23,884 nucleotides of DNA from Proteobacteria bacterium SG_bin6 (GCA_002083435.1 LWDJ01000018.1:1-23884); one strand, 5' to 3'; shown: positions 7,021 to 16,320, numbered from the stretch's first letter. Notes: generated by a model from the sequence alone, not told the origin. Made by a program: numbers and translations.

Positions 7021-9206
7021 AGCGCGCGGTCGACGCGGCGGCGATCACCTATGCCGCTCCAGCCATGTCGAGCGAGGAGGGGTTGCCGCTCGCCAACGGG
7101 CTGATCGGCGCGCTAATATGGGGTGACGGTCAGCCTCTCAAAGTATCGCTCGATCGAACCGACTTGTGGGATTTACGGCCGATTCCCGAATATCATGGCC
7201 CCGACTATCGCTGGCAGCGCGTGGCCGCGATGCATCATGCCGGTGAGCATGAGGCCCTCGCCACGCGGCTTGAAGCCCCCTATCGACGCCCCGCCCCAAC
7301 CAAGATTCCGGCAGGACGCATCGAACTTTCCCTCACGGGCGATTTCAAGCGCGCGCATCTCGATCTGGCGACGGCAATCGCCACCGTCGATGTCGGCGCG
7401 ACCAAGGTTCATGTTCGCGTTGATGCCGAGCGCCGGGCAGGGCTGATCGAGATCGAGGGCGGCCCGCTGCAGGCGCGATTGATCGCCCCTGCATTCGCCG
7501 GATCGCCCCCGCCCGCTCCACCACCGATTTTCGACGCAAGCGTCGGCGACGTTTGCGAGCTAGGTTATGCGTCGCCCCGCTGGCGTCGTGGCAGCGACTA
7601 TGAAGGCTTCATTCAAACCGGCTGGGGCGATTTCGTCTTCGCGGTCGCGCTGGTTCGCGATGCCGACCGCCTGGCTTGGTCGATCACGACCAACGCCGAT
7701 GATGAGGCCGATCCGTTCCAACAGGCCATCGCCAAAGCGCGCGACCTGCTGGGAGACGGCGCTGCGCGCAATCGCCATTTAGCCTGGTGGGACCAGTTTT
7801 GGACACGGACAAGCGTGGCGCTCCCCGATCCCGATTTGTCCGCCATCTATCACCGCGATCTCTATAAGTTCGGCGCCGCCGCCCGCGAAGGCGCGCCACC
7901 CGTCGCCCTGCAAGGCCCTTGGACGATCGACAACGGACGCCTGCCGCCGTGGAAGGGAGATTATCATCACGATCTCAACACGCAGCTAAGCTACTGGCCG
8001 GCATATAGCGGTAATCGGCTGCGCGCCGGGGCGGGCTTTCTCGACTGGTTGTGGCAAACACGCGAGGCCTGTCTCGATTGGACCCGCCGGTTTTACGGAA
8101 TCGACGGCCTGAACGTACCGATGACCGCCGATCTTGCCAATCGCCAGCTTGGCGGCTGGCGGCAATATACCCACTCGGTCGCCACAGCAGCGTGGCTGGC
8201 ACAGCATTTCTGGCTGCACTGGCGCTATAGCGATGATGATCTGTTCCTTCGCGAGCGCGCCTACCCTTGGGTGCGCGCCGCGGCCGTGTTTATCGACGGG
8301 ATCACGGGGCAACGGGACGACGAGGGTTTTCGCACCGTCGCGCTGAGTTCGTCGCCTGAAATCAACGACAATCGGCCCGATGCCTGGTTCGGCGCGATGA
8401 CCAACTACGATATTGCCTGTTTCCACGCCGGGCTGGACGCCGCCGCGGATATGGCGGAGGCGCTTGGCGAAACTGCGGACGCCGCGCGTTGGCGCACGGT
8501 CGCAGCGGAATTGCCGCCCCTCGCGACGGATGCTGCACATGGCTTGCTGATCGCTCCGGGCATGCCGTTGCCAGCATCGCATCGCCATTTTTCGCACCTG
8601 CTGGCGATTCACCCCTTTGGGCAAGTTGACCCGCGCCGCAGCGCCGCCGAGCGGACGCTCGTCGCGGCGTCATTGGCGGACATCAAAGCAAAAGGTACGG
8701 AGCTCTGGATGGGCTACAGCTTCGCGGCTTGGGCAGCGCTACTTGCCCGTAGCGGTGATGGCGATGGAGCGTACCAGGCGCTGCTCGCCTATGGCGATGG
8801 CTTCCTGCTGAAGAACAGCTTTCACGCCAATGGCGACTTTGCCAACAAGGGCTATTCCCAAGCGGTTTTCAAAGCTTTCACACTGGAAGGCAACTTCGCT
8901 GCGATCGCAGCCGTTTACGAAATGTTGCTGCAAAGCCACAACGACGCGATCCACCTGTTTCCAGCGGTTCCGATCGGGTGGACGAGAATCGCATTTGCGC
9001 ATCTGCTTGCGCAAGGCGGGATCGACGTTTCCGCCGAGATAGTGGACGGGAGGCTGGTCAGCGCCACGCTGAAGGCACGGCGGGAGCAACGCGCGCGGCT
9101 GCGTTATGGCAAGACATTAGGCGAAATCTTCGTCAGCTTGGCCGACGATCACCCGCGCGGCTTGACCAGCCATGAGCTTGATCTCCTGAATGGCGGCCGC
9201 CCATGA
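7017..9206 (+). CDS. GH95-type glycoside hydrolase (alpha-L-fucosidase-like)
   Basis: A 729-residue protein with GH95 layout: an N-terminal GH65N-like beta-sandwich starting near GLPLANGLIGALIWG (22-36), then an (alpha/alpha)6 barrel with LPPWKGDYHHDLNTQLSYWPA (309-329), SSSPE (444-448), SHRHFSHLLAIHP (521-533) and a C-terminal beta domain. The expected general acid is Glu448. Compared with the Bifidobacterium 1,2-alpha-L-fucosidase AfcA, the N-x-N pair is D-x-N here (Asp319, Asn321) and the DGNF aspartate is Glu (Glu624), so specificity may differ from a classical fucosidase. No signal peptide is visible. The GTG start overlaps the symporter stop. The context of L-fucose catabolism favours release of L-fucose, but L-galactose or another L-sugar is possible. 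Confidence 0.82.
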   Translation: MKRAVDAAAITYAAPAMSSEEGLPLANGLIGALIWGDGQPLKVSLDRTDLWDLRPIPEYHGPDYRWQRVAAMHHAGEHEALATRLEAPYRRPAPTKIPAGRIELSLTGDFKRAHLDLATAIATVDVGATKVHVRVDAERRAGLIEIEGGPLQARLIAPAFAGSPPPAPPPIFDASVGDVCELGYASPRWRRGSDYEGFIQTGWGDFVFAVALVRDADRLAWSITTNADDEADPFQQAIAKARDLLGDGAARNRHLAWWDQFWTRTSVALPDPDLSAIYHRDLYKFGAAAREGAPPVALQGPWTIDNGRLPPWKGDYHHDLNTQLSYWPAYSGNRLRAGAGFLDWLWQTREACLDWTRRFYGIDGLNVPMTADLANRQLGGWRQYTHSVATAAWLAQHFWLHWRYSDDDLFLRERAYPWVRAAAVFIDGITGQRDDEGFRTVALSSSPEINDNRPDAWFGAMTNYDIACFHAGLDAAADMAEALGETADAARWRTVAAELPPLATDAAHGLLIAPGMPLPASHRHFSHLLAIHPFGQVDPRRSAAERTLVAASLADIKAKGTELWMGYSFAAWAALLARSGDGDGAYQALLAYGDGFLLKNSFHANGDFANKGYSQAVFKAFTLEGNFAAIAAVYEMLLQSHNDAIHLFPAVPIGWTRIAFAHLLAQGGIDVSAEIVDGRLVSATLKARREQRARLRYGKTLGEIFVSLADDHPRGLTSHELDLLNGGRP

Positions 9207-9297
9207 TCATCCGTGCCAGTTCCCCGACCCCGGTGGCATTGATGGGCTCGGGAGCGTGTTGCCCGTATCGTTCAACCTCCTTGGAGCGAGACCTCAA

Positions 9298-11409
9298 TTG
9301 ACCAACCCAGAAAGCCTGATGCCCCCCACGGGCGCGACCCTGGAGACCCAGGCTGCGGCGGTCGAGTCGATCATCGCTACGGCGACGCTGGCGGAAAAGG
9401 TCGGCATGATGTCTGGCCAGGGTTTCTTTGCCTCCTATCGCGCGAGCGACGGCGTTTGGGGTGCCGAGCCCTATCGCGCGGGCGGCGGCATCGAGCGGCT
9501 GGGACTGCCCCCGCTGTGGTTCACAGACGGTCCGCGCGGGGTCGCGCGCGGGCGATCGACTTGCTTTCCCTGCTCGATGGCACGGGGGGCGAGCTTCGAC
9601 CCCGGCCTTGAACAGCGGATCGGCGAAGTTATGGGAATCGAGGCGCGCGCACAGGGGTGCACGCTGTCGGGCGCGGTGTGCATGAACCTCCTGCGCCATC
9701 CCGGCTGGGGCCGTGCCCAAGAGACTTATGGCGAGGACGGCTGGCATGTTGGCGTGATGGCTGCGGCGCTCGGCACCGGCATCCAGGCGCACAACGTGAT
9801 CGCGACCGTGAAGCATTTCGCGCTTAATTCAATGGAGAATGCGCGCTTCACCGTCGATGTTCGGGTCGACGAACGAGCGCTGCACGAGGTATATCTGCCG
9901 CACTTCAAATTCGCGCTCGATGCCGGCGTGGCAAGCGTCATGGCAGCCTATAACAAGGTAAATGGCGAATATTGCGGCCAGGATCCCGTGCTGTTGACTG
10001 CAATTTTGCGCGGCGAATGGGGTTTTCAGGGCTTCGTCCATTCGGATTGGGTGCGCGGTGTTTATCGAATCTATGGCGCAGCCGCCGGGCTCGACGTCGA
10101 AAACCCCGAGCCGCTGGTGTTTGGCGACAAGCTTGTGGACGCGGTCAATAACGGGGCCATCGCGCCGCAGGTGATCGACACCGCCTGCCGCCGAATCCTG
10201 ACGACGCAGTTCCGCTTCGCCTGCGCCGAGGACCCGCTGCCCGAATATCCCGAAAGCCTTGTCGCCTGCGACGCGCACCGTGCTCTGGCGCTGGAGGCTG
10301 CGGAGAAATCGGCGGTATTGCTGGAGAATGACGGCGTCCTGCCGCTTGACGCCGCGCGCATCGGCAAGGTCGCCGTGCTGGGCCGTCTCGCAGCGCTTGA
10401 GAACACCGGCGACAACGGGTCGAGCCGGGTGCGCCCGCCCGCGGTGGTGACTCCGCTTCAAGGTCTGATCGACCATCTTGGCGGCGACCGGGTGCTGACC
10501 GGGGATGAGCGAGATCTCGCCGCCGCGCGCGCCGCCGCCGAAGCCGCCGATGTCGCCATCGTCATCGCCGGCTACACCGCCGAGGACGAGGGTGAGTTCA
10601 TTCCGGGCGACATCGCGCTTGGCGAAGCGGATCGCGCCGATGCGGCCGGGGCCGGCAAGCCAAGCCCGCCCACTCGAAATCACCCGATTGGTGGTGATCG
10701 CATCGACCTTGGCCTTCGCGAAGATCAGGTCGCGCTGATCGAGGCGGCGGTTGCGAGCAACAAGCCGGTGATTGTCGTGCTGGTCGCCGGCGCCGCGGTC
10801 TTGGTGGAGGGCTGGCGCGATAGGGTGGGCGCAATCCTGCAAACTTTCTACGCCGGCATGGCTGGCGGCACCGCGCTCGCCCGGCTGGTGTTCGGCGAGG
10901 CCAGCCCGTCAGGCAAGTTGCCCTTCACCGTCGCGCGTGACGCGGCCGATTATCCGTTCTTCGATCGCGATGCCGCGCGGATCGATTACGGCTATTGGCA
11001 CGGCTACGCCAAGTTCGACCGCGAGACGCTGACCCCGCGCTATCCATTTGGCCACGGCCTGTCCTACGCCCGGTTCCGCTACCGCGCGCCAACGGCACGC
11101 GTACTTGGCGAGCGAATCGAGGCGGCGGTCGCGGTGCGCAACGAAGGTGACGTAACCGCCGACGAGGTTGTTCAGCTGTACATCGGCGTCCCCGGTCGTG
11201 ACGCTGAGCGGCCGGTGAAAAGTCTGCGGGGCTTTCAGCGGGTGACGATCGCGCCCGGCGAAACCAAGATCGTGCGCTTCTCGGTGGCGGTTGAGACTCT
11301 GCGCTGGCGCGATCCGACGACACATGGCTGGCGGCTCGAATCGGGGGTCCACCGCGTGCTCATCGGCGGATCGTCCGCTATGCTTCTCGAAGCGTCGGTC
11401 AGGCTGTAG
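9298..11409 (+). CDS. GH3 glycoside hydrolase (beta-glucosidase or beta-xylosidase)
   Basis: From the TTG at 9298 the protein has about 703 residues. It contains the GH3 TIM-barrel domain with KHFALNS and the nucleophile motif HSDW (Asp250 in this numbering), the alpha/beta sandwich with TAEDEGE (a likely acid/base region) and a C-terminal fibronectin type III-like domain (VRNEGDVTADEVVQLYIG). No PA14 insert and no signal peptide are seen, so it likely acts in the cytoplasm. The TTG follows GGAG by 11 bases; an ATG at 9190, inside the GH95 gene, adds 36 poorly conserved-looking residues, and an ATG at 9319 is a shorter option. Downstream xylose genes favour release of xylose or glucose from imported oligosaccharides. 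Confidence 0.88.
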   Translation: MTNPESLMPPTGATLETQAAAVESIIATATLAEKVGMMSGQGFFASYRASDGVWGAEPYRAGGGIERLGLPPLWFTDGPRGVARGRSTCFPCSMARGASFDPGLEQRIGEVMGIEARAQGCTLSGAVCMNLLRHPGWGRAQETYGEDGWHVGVMAAALGTGIQAHNVIATVKHFALNSMENARFTVDVRVDERALHEVYLPHFKFALDAGVASVMAAYNKVNGEYCGQDPVLLTAILRGEWGFQGFVHSDWVRGVYRIYGAAAGLDVENPEPLVFGDKLVDAVNNGAIAPQVIDTACRRILTTQFRFACAEDPLPEYPESLVACDAHRALALEAAEKSAVLLENDGVLPLDAARIGKVAVLGRLAALENTGDNGSSRVRPPAVVTPLQGLIDHLGGDRVLTGDERDLAAARAAAEAADVAIVIAGYTAEDEGEFIPGDIALGEADRADAAGAGKPSPPTRNHPIGGDRIDLGLREDQVALIEAAVASNKPVIVVLVAGAAVLVEGWRDRVGAILQTFYAGMAGGTALARLVFGEASPSGKLPFTVARDAADYPFFDRDAARIDYGYWHGYAKFDRETLTPRYPFGHGLSYARFRYRAPTARVLGERIEAAVAVRNEGDVTADEVVQLYIGVPGRDAERPVKSLRGFQRVTIAPGETKIVRFSVAVETLRWRDPTTHGWRLESGVHRVLIGGSSAMLLEASVRL

Positions 11410-11414
11410 CTGCA

Positions 11415-12278
11415 ATGCGGCCGGTGGCGATCGACGATGGCGACATCCGGGTCGAGGTGGATCCCGCGCGAGGCGGTGGCATCACCCGCTTCGATTGGCG
11501 CGGCCACCCCATCTTGCGGCCCGCCAGCGGCATAGGTGTGCTCGATCTGGCGTGCTTCGTGCTGGTGCCCTTCTCGAACCGTATCGCCGATGGCCTGTTC
11601 CAGGCCGAGGGCCGGGTGCACCGACTGGCGCCCAATCACCCCGATCAGCGGCACCCGCTCCACGGCATGGGCTGGTTGGCGGCATGGACAGTGGCTGAAA
11701 GCAAGCCGTGCCGGATGGTTTTGCGCCATGAACGCCCATCCGGCGACTGGCCCTGGCATTACGCAACAGAGCAGCGTCTTTCGATCGAAGACGGAACGCT
11801 GCGCCACGCCTTGCAGGTCACCAACCGGTCGCCAACGCCGATGTTCGCGGGGCTGGGCTTTCACCCCTATTTTCCGCGCAACGATGCGACCCTCTATGCA
11901 GGACGTCACCGGGGCGAATGGCAGGTCGATCCCGAAGGGCTGCCGATCGCGCTCGCCACCGCCGACGAACCGCGCGACTGGTGGGAAGGAGCGCCGCTTG
12001 CCTCCCGCCGGGTCGACACTTGTTATACCGATCGAGACGGACCGCTGAAGATCAGTTGGCCCGATCGGGGCATCGCGGTCGAGCTGGTGCCCGATGCGCA
12101 CCTGGCTTTCACCCATGTGTTCGTGCCCGACGGTGCCGATTATGCCTGCATCGAGCCGGTGAGCCACAGCACCGACGCGATCAACCGGCGTGATGATCCG
12201 AACCGGGGCGGGCGCTGGATCGCGTCGGGTGAGACCTTCGCGGTCGAACTGCGCTACCGTCCGCACGAGATCGGCTGA
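11415..12278 (+). CDS. Aldose 1-epimerase (galactose mutarotase-like)
   Basis: A 287-residue beta-sandwich protein of the aldose epimerase family. Visible hallmarks are the sugar-binding PFSNRI (residues 52-57), His83 in PLHGMGW, His150 in GLGFHPYF and a likely catalytic glutamate in ACIEPVSH near the C-terminus. It interconverts alpha and beta anomers of an aldose, which matters when glycosidases release one anomer and the dehydrogenase or isomerase needs the other. It starts 5 bp after the GH3 stop and overlaps the xylulokinase gene by one base, so it is firmly in the operon. Which sugar it prefers (xylose, fucose or glucose) is not visible. Confidence 0.88.
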   Translation: MRPVAIDDGDIRVEVDPARGGGITRFDWRGHPILRPASGIGVLDLACFVLVPFSNRIADGLFQAEGRVHRLAPNHPDQRHPLHGMGWLAAWTVAESKPCRMVLRHERPSGDWPWHYATEQRLSIEDGTLRHALQVTNRSPTPMFAGLGFHPYFPRNDATLYAGRHRGEWQVDPEGLPIALATADEPRDWWEGAPLASRRVDTCYTDRDGPLKISWPDRGIAVELVPDAHLAFTHVFVPDGADYACIEPVSHSTDAINRRDDPNRGGRWIASGETFAVELRYRPHEIG

Positions 12279-13723
12279 TGTGGCTGGGCATCGACATCGG
12301 CACCTCGGCGGTGAAGGCCGTTATGGTTGACGGCGATGGGGAGGTCTTCGCCCAGACGCAAGCCGCGCTCTCGGTGCACCGGCCGCGTCCGGGTTGGTCC
12401 GAACAGCATCCGGACGACTGGTGGTCGGCAACGCAGCAATCGGTGATCGCGCTGCCGGCGCGCGGCCGCGCGGCTGTCCGTGCGATCGGGCTCAGCGGGC
12501 AAATGCACGGCGCGACCTTGCTGGGTGCCGATGATCGGCCGCTACGCCCGGCAATCCTGTGGAATGACAGCCGCGCCGCCGCGGCGTGCGCGGAAATGGA
12601 ACGGCGCGAGCCCGCGAGCCGACGGATCACCGGCAACGCGGCGATGCCGGGGTTCACCGCCCCCAAATTGCTTTGGGCCGCGCGCGCTGAGCCCGATGTT
12701 TTCGCAGCCACTCAAAGCGTACTGCTGCCCAAAGATTATGTCCGTCTGCTGATGACCGGCGACAAGGCGACCGACCTGTCCGACGCCAGCGGCACCCTAT
12801 GGCTCGACGTCGCCGGACGGCGATGGTCGTCCACAATGCTCGCCGCGACGCAGTTGGATGAACGCCACATGCCAAAGCTGTTCGAGGGCACCGCCTTTAC
12901 CGGCCGGTTGCGCCCGACGGTTGCTGGCGATTGGGGGATGGATGCGGTGCCGGTCGCCGCGGGCGCGGGCGACAATGCGGCGGGTGCGGTCGGATCGGGC
13001 GTGATCGGCGGGGGTGCGGCGTCGCTTTCGCTCGGCACCTCGGGCGTACTGTTCGTCGCGAACGACCAATTCTTCGCCGCGCCCGATAGCGGCGCGCACA
13101 GTTTCTGCCACGCGCTGCCCGGACGCTGGCATCAGATGGCGGTGCTGCTGAGCGCGGCGTCGGCGCTCGACTGGGCGGCGCGGACGCTGCGATTTGGAGA
13201 CGTCGCGCAAGCGCTCGAAGCCGCCGGCGGCCATCCGCCCTTTGCCGGCCCGGAGCTATTCCTGCCCTATTTGTCGGGCGAACGGACACCGCGCAACGAC
13301 CCCTCCGCGCGCGGCGCCTGGGTCGGCCTCGAGCACGACAGCGATCCGGGCCGTCTCATCCTCGCGGTGCTCGAAGGCGTCGCTTTTGCCTTCGCCGACG
13401 GTGCGGCGGTCCTTGATCAAGCTGGCGCCGCGATTGACGACATCGCGGTGATCGGCGGCGGCGCGCGGTCGCGGTTATGGGGCACGGTGCTGGCGGCGGC
13501 GCTCGGCCGCGCGCTCGATTATCGGCGCGATGCGGCGGTCGGCCCGGCTTATGGCGCGGGGCGACTGGCGCGCATCGCCGGGGGCGCGCCGGTCGAGGCG
13601 GTGGCGACGGTGCCGACGCTTGTTCACCGTGTCGAGCCCGATCCGGCGCTGATCGAGCCAGCCGCGCGCAAGCATGCGCGGTTCCGCGCGCTCTACCCCG
13701 TGCTGCGCGACGCGCTGCGTTGA
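12278..13723 (+). CDS. xylB: Xylulokinase
   Basis: A 481-residue FGGY-family carbohydrate kinase, the usual length for XylB. It shows the N-terminal ATP-phosphate motif DIGTSAVKAV with Asp6, SGQMHG (73-78) and WNDSR (95-99), which are typical for D-xylulose binding, the catalytic Asp232 in GAGDNAAGAVGSG, and the C-terminal IGGGARSRLW adenosine motif. It phosphorylates D-xylulose to D-xylulose 5-phosphate in the cytoplasm, feeding the pentose phosphate pathway. Its ATG shares one base with the epimerase stop (TGATG), and xylA follows after 35 bp. Other FGGY kinases such as L-fuculokinase are less likely given the MHG motif and the adjacent xylose isomerase. Confidence 0.93.
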   Translation: MWLGIDIGTSAVKAVMVDGDGEVFAQTQAALSVHRPRPGWSEQHPDDWWSATQQSVIALPARGRAAVRAIGLSGQMHGATLLGADDRPLRPAILWNDSRAAAACAEMERREPASRRITGNAAMPGFTAPKLLWAARAEPDVFAATQSVLLPKDYVRLLMTGDKATDLSDASGTLWLDVAGRRWSSTMLAATQLDERHMPKLFEGTAFTGRLRPTVAGDWGMDAVPVAAGAGDNAAGAVGSGVIGGGAASLSLGTSGVLFVANDQFFAAPDSGAHSFCHALPGRWHQMAVLLSAASALDWAARTLRFGDVAQALEAAGGHPPFAGPELFLPYLSGERTPRNDPSARGAWVGLEHDSDPGRLILAVLEGVAFAFADGAAVLDQAGAAIDDIAVIGGGARSRLWGTVLAAALGRALDYRRDAAVGPAYGAGRLARIAGGAPVEAVATVPTLVHRVEPDPALIEPAARKHARFRALYPVLRDALR

Positions 13724-13758
13724 TAAATTTTTCCCGGCAACACCACGAAGGGGCTGTC

Positions 13759-15069
13759 ATGAGCTATTTTGATGCGTTCGACACGGTCCGTTACGAAGGG
13801 CCCGACAGCGACAACGACCTTGCCTATCACTGGTACGACAAGAACCGCATCGTACTCGGTAAGCGGATGGAGGATCAGCTCCGCATGGCAGTCTGCTTCT
13901 GGCACAGCTTCTGCTGGCCGGGATCCGACGTATTCGGCGCCGGCACCTTCGCCCGTCCGTGGCACGCCGGCGCGAACGACGCCGGCTCCGCAGCGATGAA
14001 GCGCGCGGCGGCCTTCGCGCTGTTTTCCAAGCTCGATTTGCCGTTCTACTGCTTCCACGACGTCGACGTGATGGCCGATGCTGAGGACATCGCTGCCTTT
14101 CGCCGCCATTTCGCCGAGGCGGTCGATCACCTGGAAATTTTGCAGCAGGCAAGCGGCCGCAGGCTGTTATGGGGTACCGCTAACCTGTTCGGCCATCCCC
14201 GCTACGCCGCCGGCGCCGCGACCAATCCTGATCCGCAGGTGGTTGCCTGGGCCGCTGCGCAGGTCCGCGACGCGATCGAGGCGACGCACCGGCTAGGCGG
14301 TGCCAATTATGTGCTTTGGGGCGGTCGCGAGGGGTATGACACGCTGCTCAACACCGATCTTCGCCGCGAACTCGATCAGCTCGGCCGCTTTTTGGCGATG
14401 GTCGTCGAGCACAAGCACAAGATCGGCTTTGGCGGCACCATCTTGATCGAACCCAAGCCGCACGAGCCGACCAAGCATCAATATGATTTCGACGCCGCGA
14501 CCGTTTATGGGTTCTTGCAGCGTTATGGATTGGAGGGCGAGGTGAAGGTCAATATCGAGGCCAACCATGCCACCTTGTCGGGCCACAGCTTCGAACACGA
14601 AATCGCCGTTGCCGCGGCGTTTGGCATCTTTGGGTCGATCGACGCCAATCGCGGCGATCCGCAAAATGGTTGGGACACTGATCAATTTCCAAATTCGGTC
14701 CAAAGCCTTACCCTGGCGATGCTCGAAATATTGCGCGCCGGCGGCTTCACGACGGGCGGTTTCAACTTCGACGCCAAGATCCGCCGCCAGTCGATCGACG
14801 CGATCGACCTGCTGCACGGCCATGTCGGCGCGGTGGACGCACTCGCCAAGGCCCTTTTGAAAGCGGCGGCCATTATCGAAGACGGTCGTATCGATGCGTT
14901 CCGGGCCACGCGCTATGCGGATTGGGGTACGGTGGCTGGCGTCGAGATTTCGACTCTCGATCTTGCTGGCCTTGCCGATCTCGCCGAGGCACGCCGCTTT
15001 GCGCCTGCAACGAGATCGGGTCGGCAGGAATGGCTCGAGAATCTTATCAACCGTATTGACCCACGATGA
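13759..15069 (+). CDS. xylA: Xylose isomerase
   Basis: A 436-residue class II (long) xylose isomerase. The start at MSYFDAFDTVRYEGP is the normal family start and has GGGG a few bases upstream; the frame is open further upstream only inside xylB and that extension is not real. Visible are the catalytic His100 and Asp103 (CFHDVDV), WGGREGYDT, the metal-binding glutamate in LIEPKPHEPTKHQYD, NIEANHATLSGH and the metal ligands in GSIDANRGD. It converts D-xylose to D-xylulose in the cytoplasm, the substrate of the upstream kinase. The kinase-isomerase order and 35-bp spacing indicate one transcript. Confidence 0.96.
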   Translation: MSYFDAFDTVRYEGPDSDNDLAYHWYDKNRIVLGKRMEDQLRMAVCFWHSFCWPGSDVFGAGTFARPWHAGANDAGSAAMKRAAAFALFSKLDLPFYCFHDVDVMADAEDIAAFRRHFAEAVDHLEILQQASGRRLLWGTANLFGHPRYAAGAATNPDPQVVAWAAAQVRDAIEATHRLGGANYVLWGGREGYDTLLNTDLRRELDQLGRFLAMVVEHKHKIGFGGTILIEPKPHEPTKHQYDFDAATVYGFLQRYGLEGEVKVNIEANHATLSGHSFEHEIAVAAAFGIFGSIDANRGDPQNGWDTDQFPNSVQSLTLAMLEILRAGGFTTGGFNFDAKIRRQSIDAIDLLHGHVGAVDALAKALLKAAAIIEDGRIDAFRATRYADWGTVAGVEISTLDLAGLADLAEARRFAPATRSGRQEWLENLINRIDPR

Positions 15070-15141
15070 CGATTGTCGCGACCAGCAACGTTGCGGACGC
15101 GCGCGGCGCCGTCACCGCCGCAAGGGCCCGGTGAGTCTCCC

Positions 15142-16320
15142 ATGATCCGCCGTGCCGCTTCGGCCGCCGATTATCGCGTGTTGGCACGACGGCGTCTGCC
15201 GCACTTTCTGTTCGAGTACATAGATGGCGGCAGCTATGCTGAAGTCACCTTGCGCCGCAACGTCGAGGCCCTTCAGGCGGTCATGCTGCGGCAGCGCGTG
15301 TTGAGCGGCGTCGACGGAGTCGATCTTTCAACTGCTCTGCTGGGTGAAGCGATGAGCCTGCCGGTGGCGCTCGCTCCGATCGGGCTTGCGGGCATGAATG
15401 CTCGCCGGGGCGAAGTGCAGGCGGCGCGGGCGGCGGCGGCGGCGGGAGTGCCCTTTTGCCTGTCGACCGTATCGTGCTGCCCGCTGGCAGAGGTGGCGCC
15501 AGCAAGTTCGCGGCCCTTGTGGTTTCAGCTCTACATGATCCGGGATCGCGGCTTCATGCGCGAACTTCTGGCGCAGGCGCGCGCCGCGGGTTGCTCGGTG
15601 CTGCTTTTTACGGTGGACATGCCCGTACCCGGCTCGAGATATCGCGACGTGCATTCGGGGCTGTCGGGTTCAAGCGGCTTCGTCACCGATCTCCGCCGCT
15701 GGTGGCAGGCAGCGTGCCGTCCCCGTTGGGCGTGGGAGGTCGGTGTCAATGGTCGCCCGCACCAGCTCGGCAACATCGCGCCGGTTTTGGGCGAAAAGAG
15801 TGGCCTGGAGGATTTTCTGGGCTGGATGCGCGACAATTTCGATGCGAGCGTCACTTGGGCCGATCTCGACTTCATCCGCGCCGAATGGGACGGCCCCCTC
15901 GTCATCAAGGGCATACTCGACCCAGAGGATGCGCGCGCGGCGGCGGCGCTAGGCGCTGACGGCATCGTTGTGTCGAACCACGGCGGCCGCCAGCTCGATG
16001 GCGTCCCCGCGACGGTCGATGCGCTGCCGCCGATTGTCGATGCAACCGGCGATCGGTTGACCATATTGGCCGATGGCGGCGTTCGCTCAGGCCTTGACGT
16101 AATTCGGATGCTTGCGCTCGGCGCCCATGGTGTGCTGCTTGGCCGTGCCTGGGCCTATGCACTGTCAGCGCGCGGCGAAGCAGGCGTGGCGCATTTGCTT
16201 CAGCTTTTCGCTGCGGAAATGCGCGTGGCGATGACGCTGACCGGTTGTAACCGCATTGCTGACGTTGCCAACTCTACAATATTACGGATCAGGAATTTCA
16301 GTCAACAGCAAGCCGAGTAA
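15142..16320 (+). CDS. lldD: FMN-dependent L-lactate dehydrogenase
   Basis: A 392-residue protein of the FMN-dependent alpha-hydroxy-acid dehydrogenase family, very close in order of motifs to Escherichia coli LldD: SAADYR then RRLPHFLFEYIDGGSY, LPVALAPIGLAGM, LSTVSCCPLAEVAP, TVDMPVPGSRYRD, VIKGILDPEDA, the active-site histidine in SNHGGRQLDG and the FMN-binding ADGGVRSGLDV. It oxidises L-lactate to pyruvate at the inner membrane, passing electrons to quinone. The ATG at 15142 matches the usual family start; a TTG at 15073 in the same frame would add 23 unlikely residues. In this locus its probable job is to use the L-lactate released at the end of the non-phosphorylative L-fucose pathway. 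Confidence 0.94.
   Translation: MIRRAASAADYRVLARRRLPHFLFEYIDGGSYAEVTLRRNVEALQAVMLRQRVLSGVDGVDLSTALLGEAMSLPVALAPIGLAGMNARRGEVQAARAAAAAGVPFCLSTVSCCPLAEVAPASSRPLWFQLYMIRDRGFMRELLAQARAAGCSVLLFTVDMPVPGSRYRDVHSGLSGSSGFVTDLRRWWQAACRPRWAWEVGVNGRPHQLGNIAPVLGEKSGLEDFLGWMRDNFDASVTWADLDFIRAEWDGPLVIKGILDPEDARAAAALGADGIVVSNHGGRQLDGVPATVDALPPIVDATGDRLTILADGGVRSGLDVIRMLALGAHGVLLGRAWAYALSARGEAGVAHLLQLFAAEMRVAMTLTGCNRIADVANSTILRIRNFSQQQAE

Noticed and set aside
9829..10842. Minus-strand open frame of 337 codons inside the GH3 gene
   Set aside because: It lies wholly inside a gene with clear GH3 motifs; the translation is His/Gln/Arg-rich antisense of high-GC codons.
13477..13758. Upstream extension of the xylose isomerase frame
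   Set aside because: It overlaps the end of xylulokinase in another frame, is Gly/Arg-rich, and the internal ATG at 13759 matches the normal family start with a ribosome binding site.
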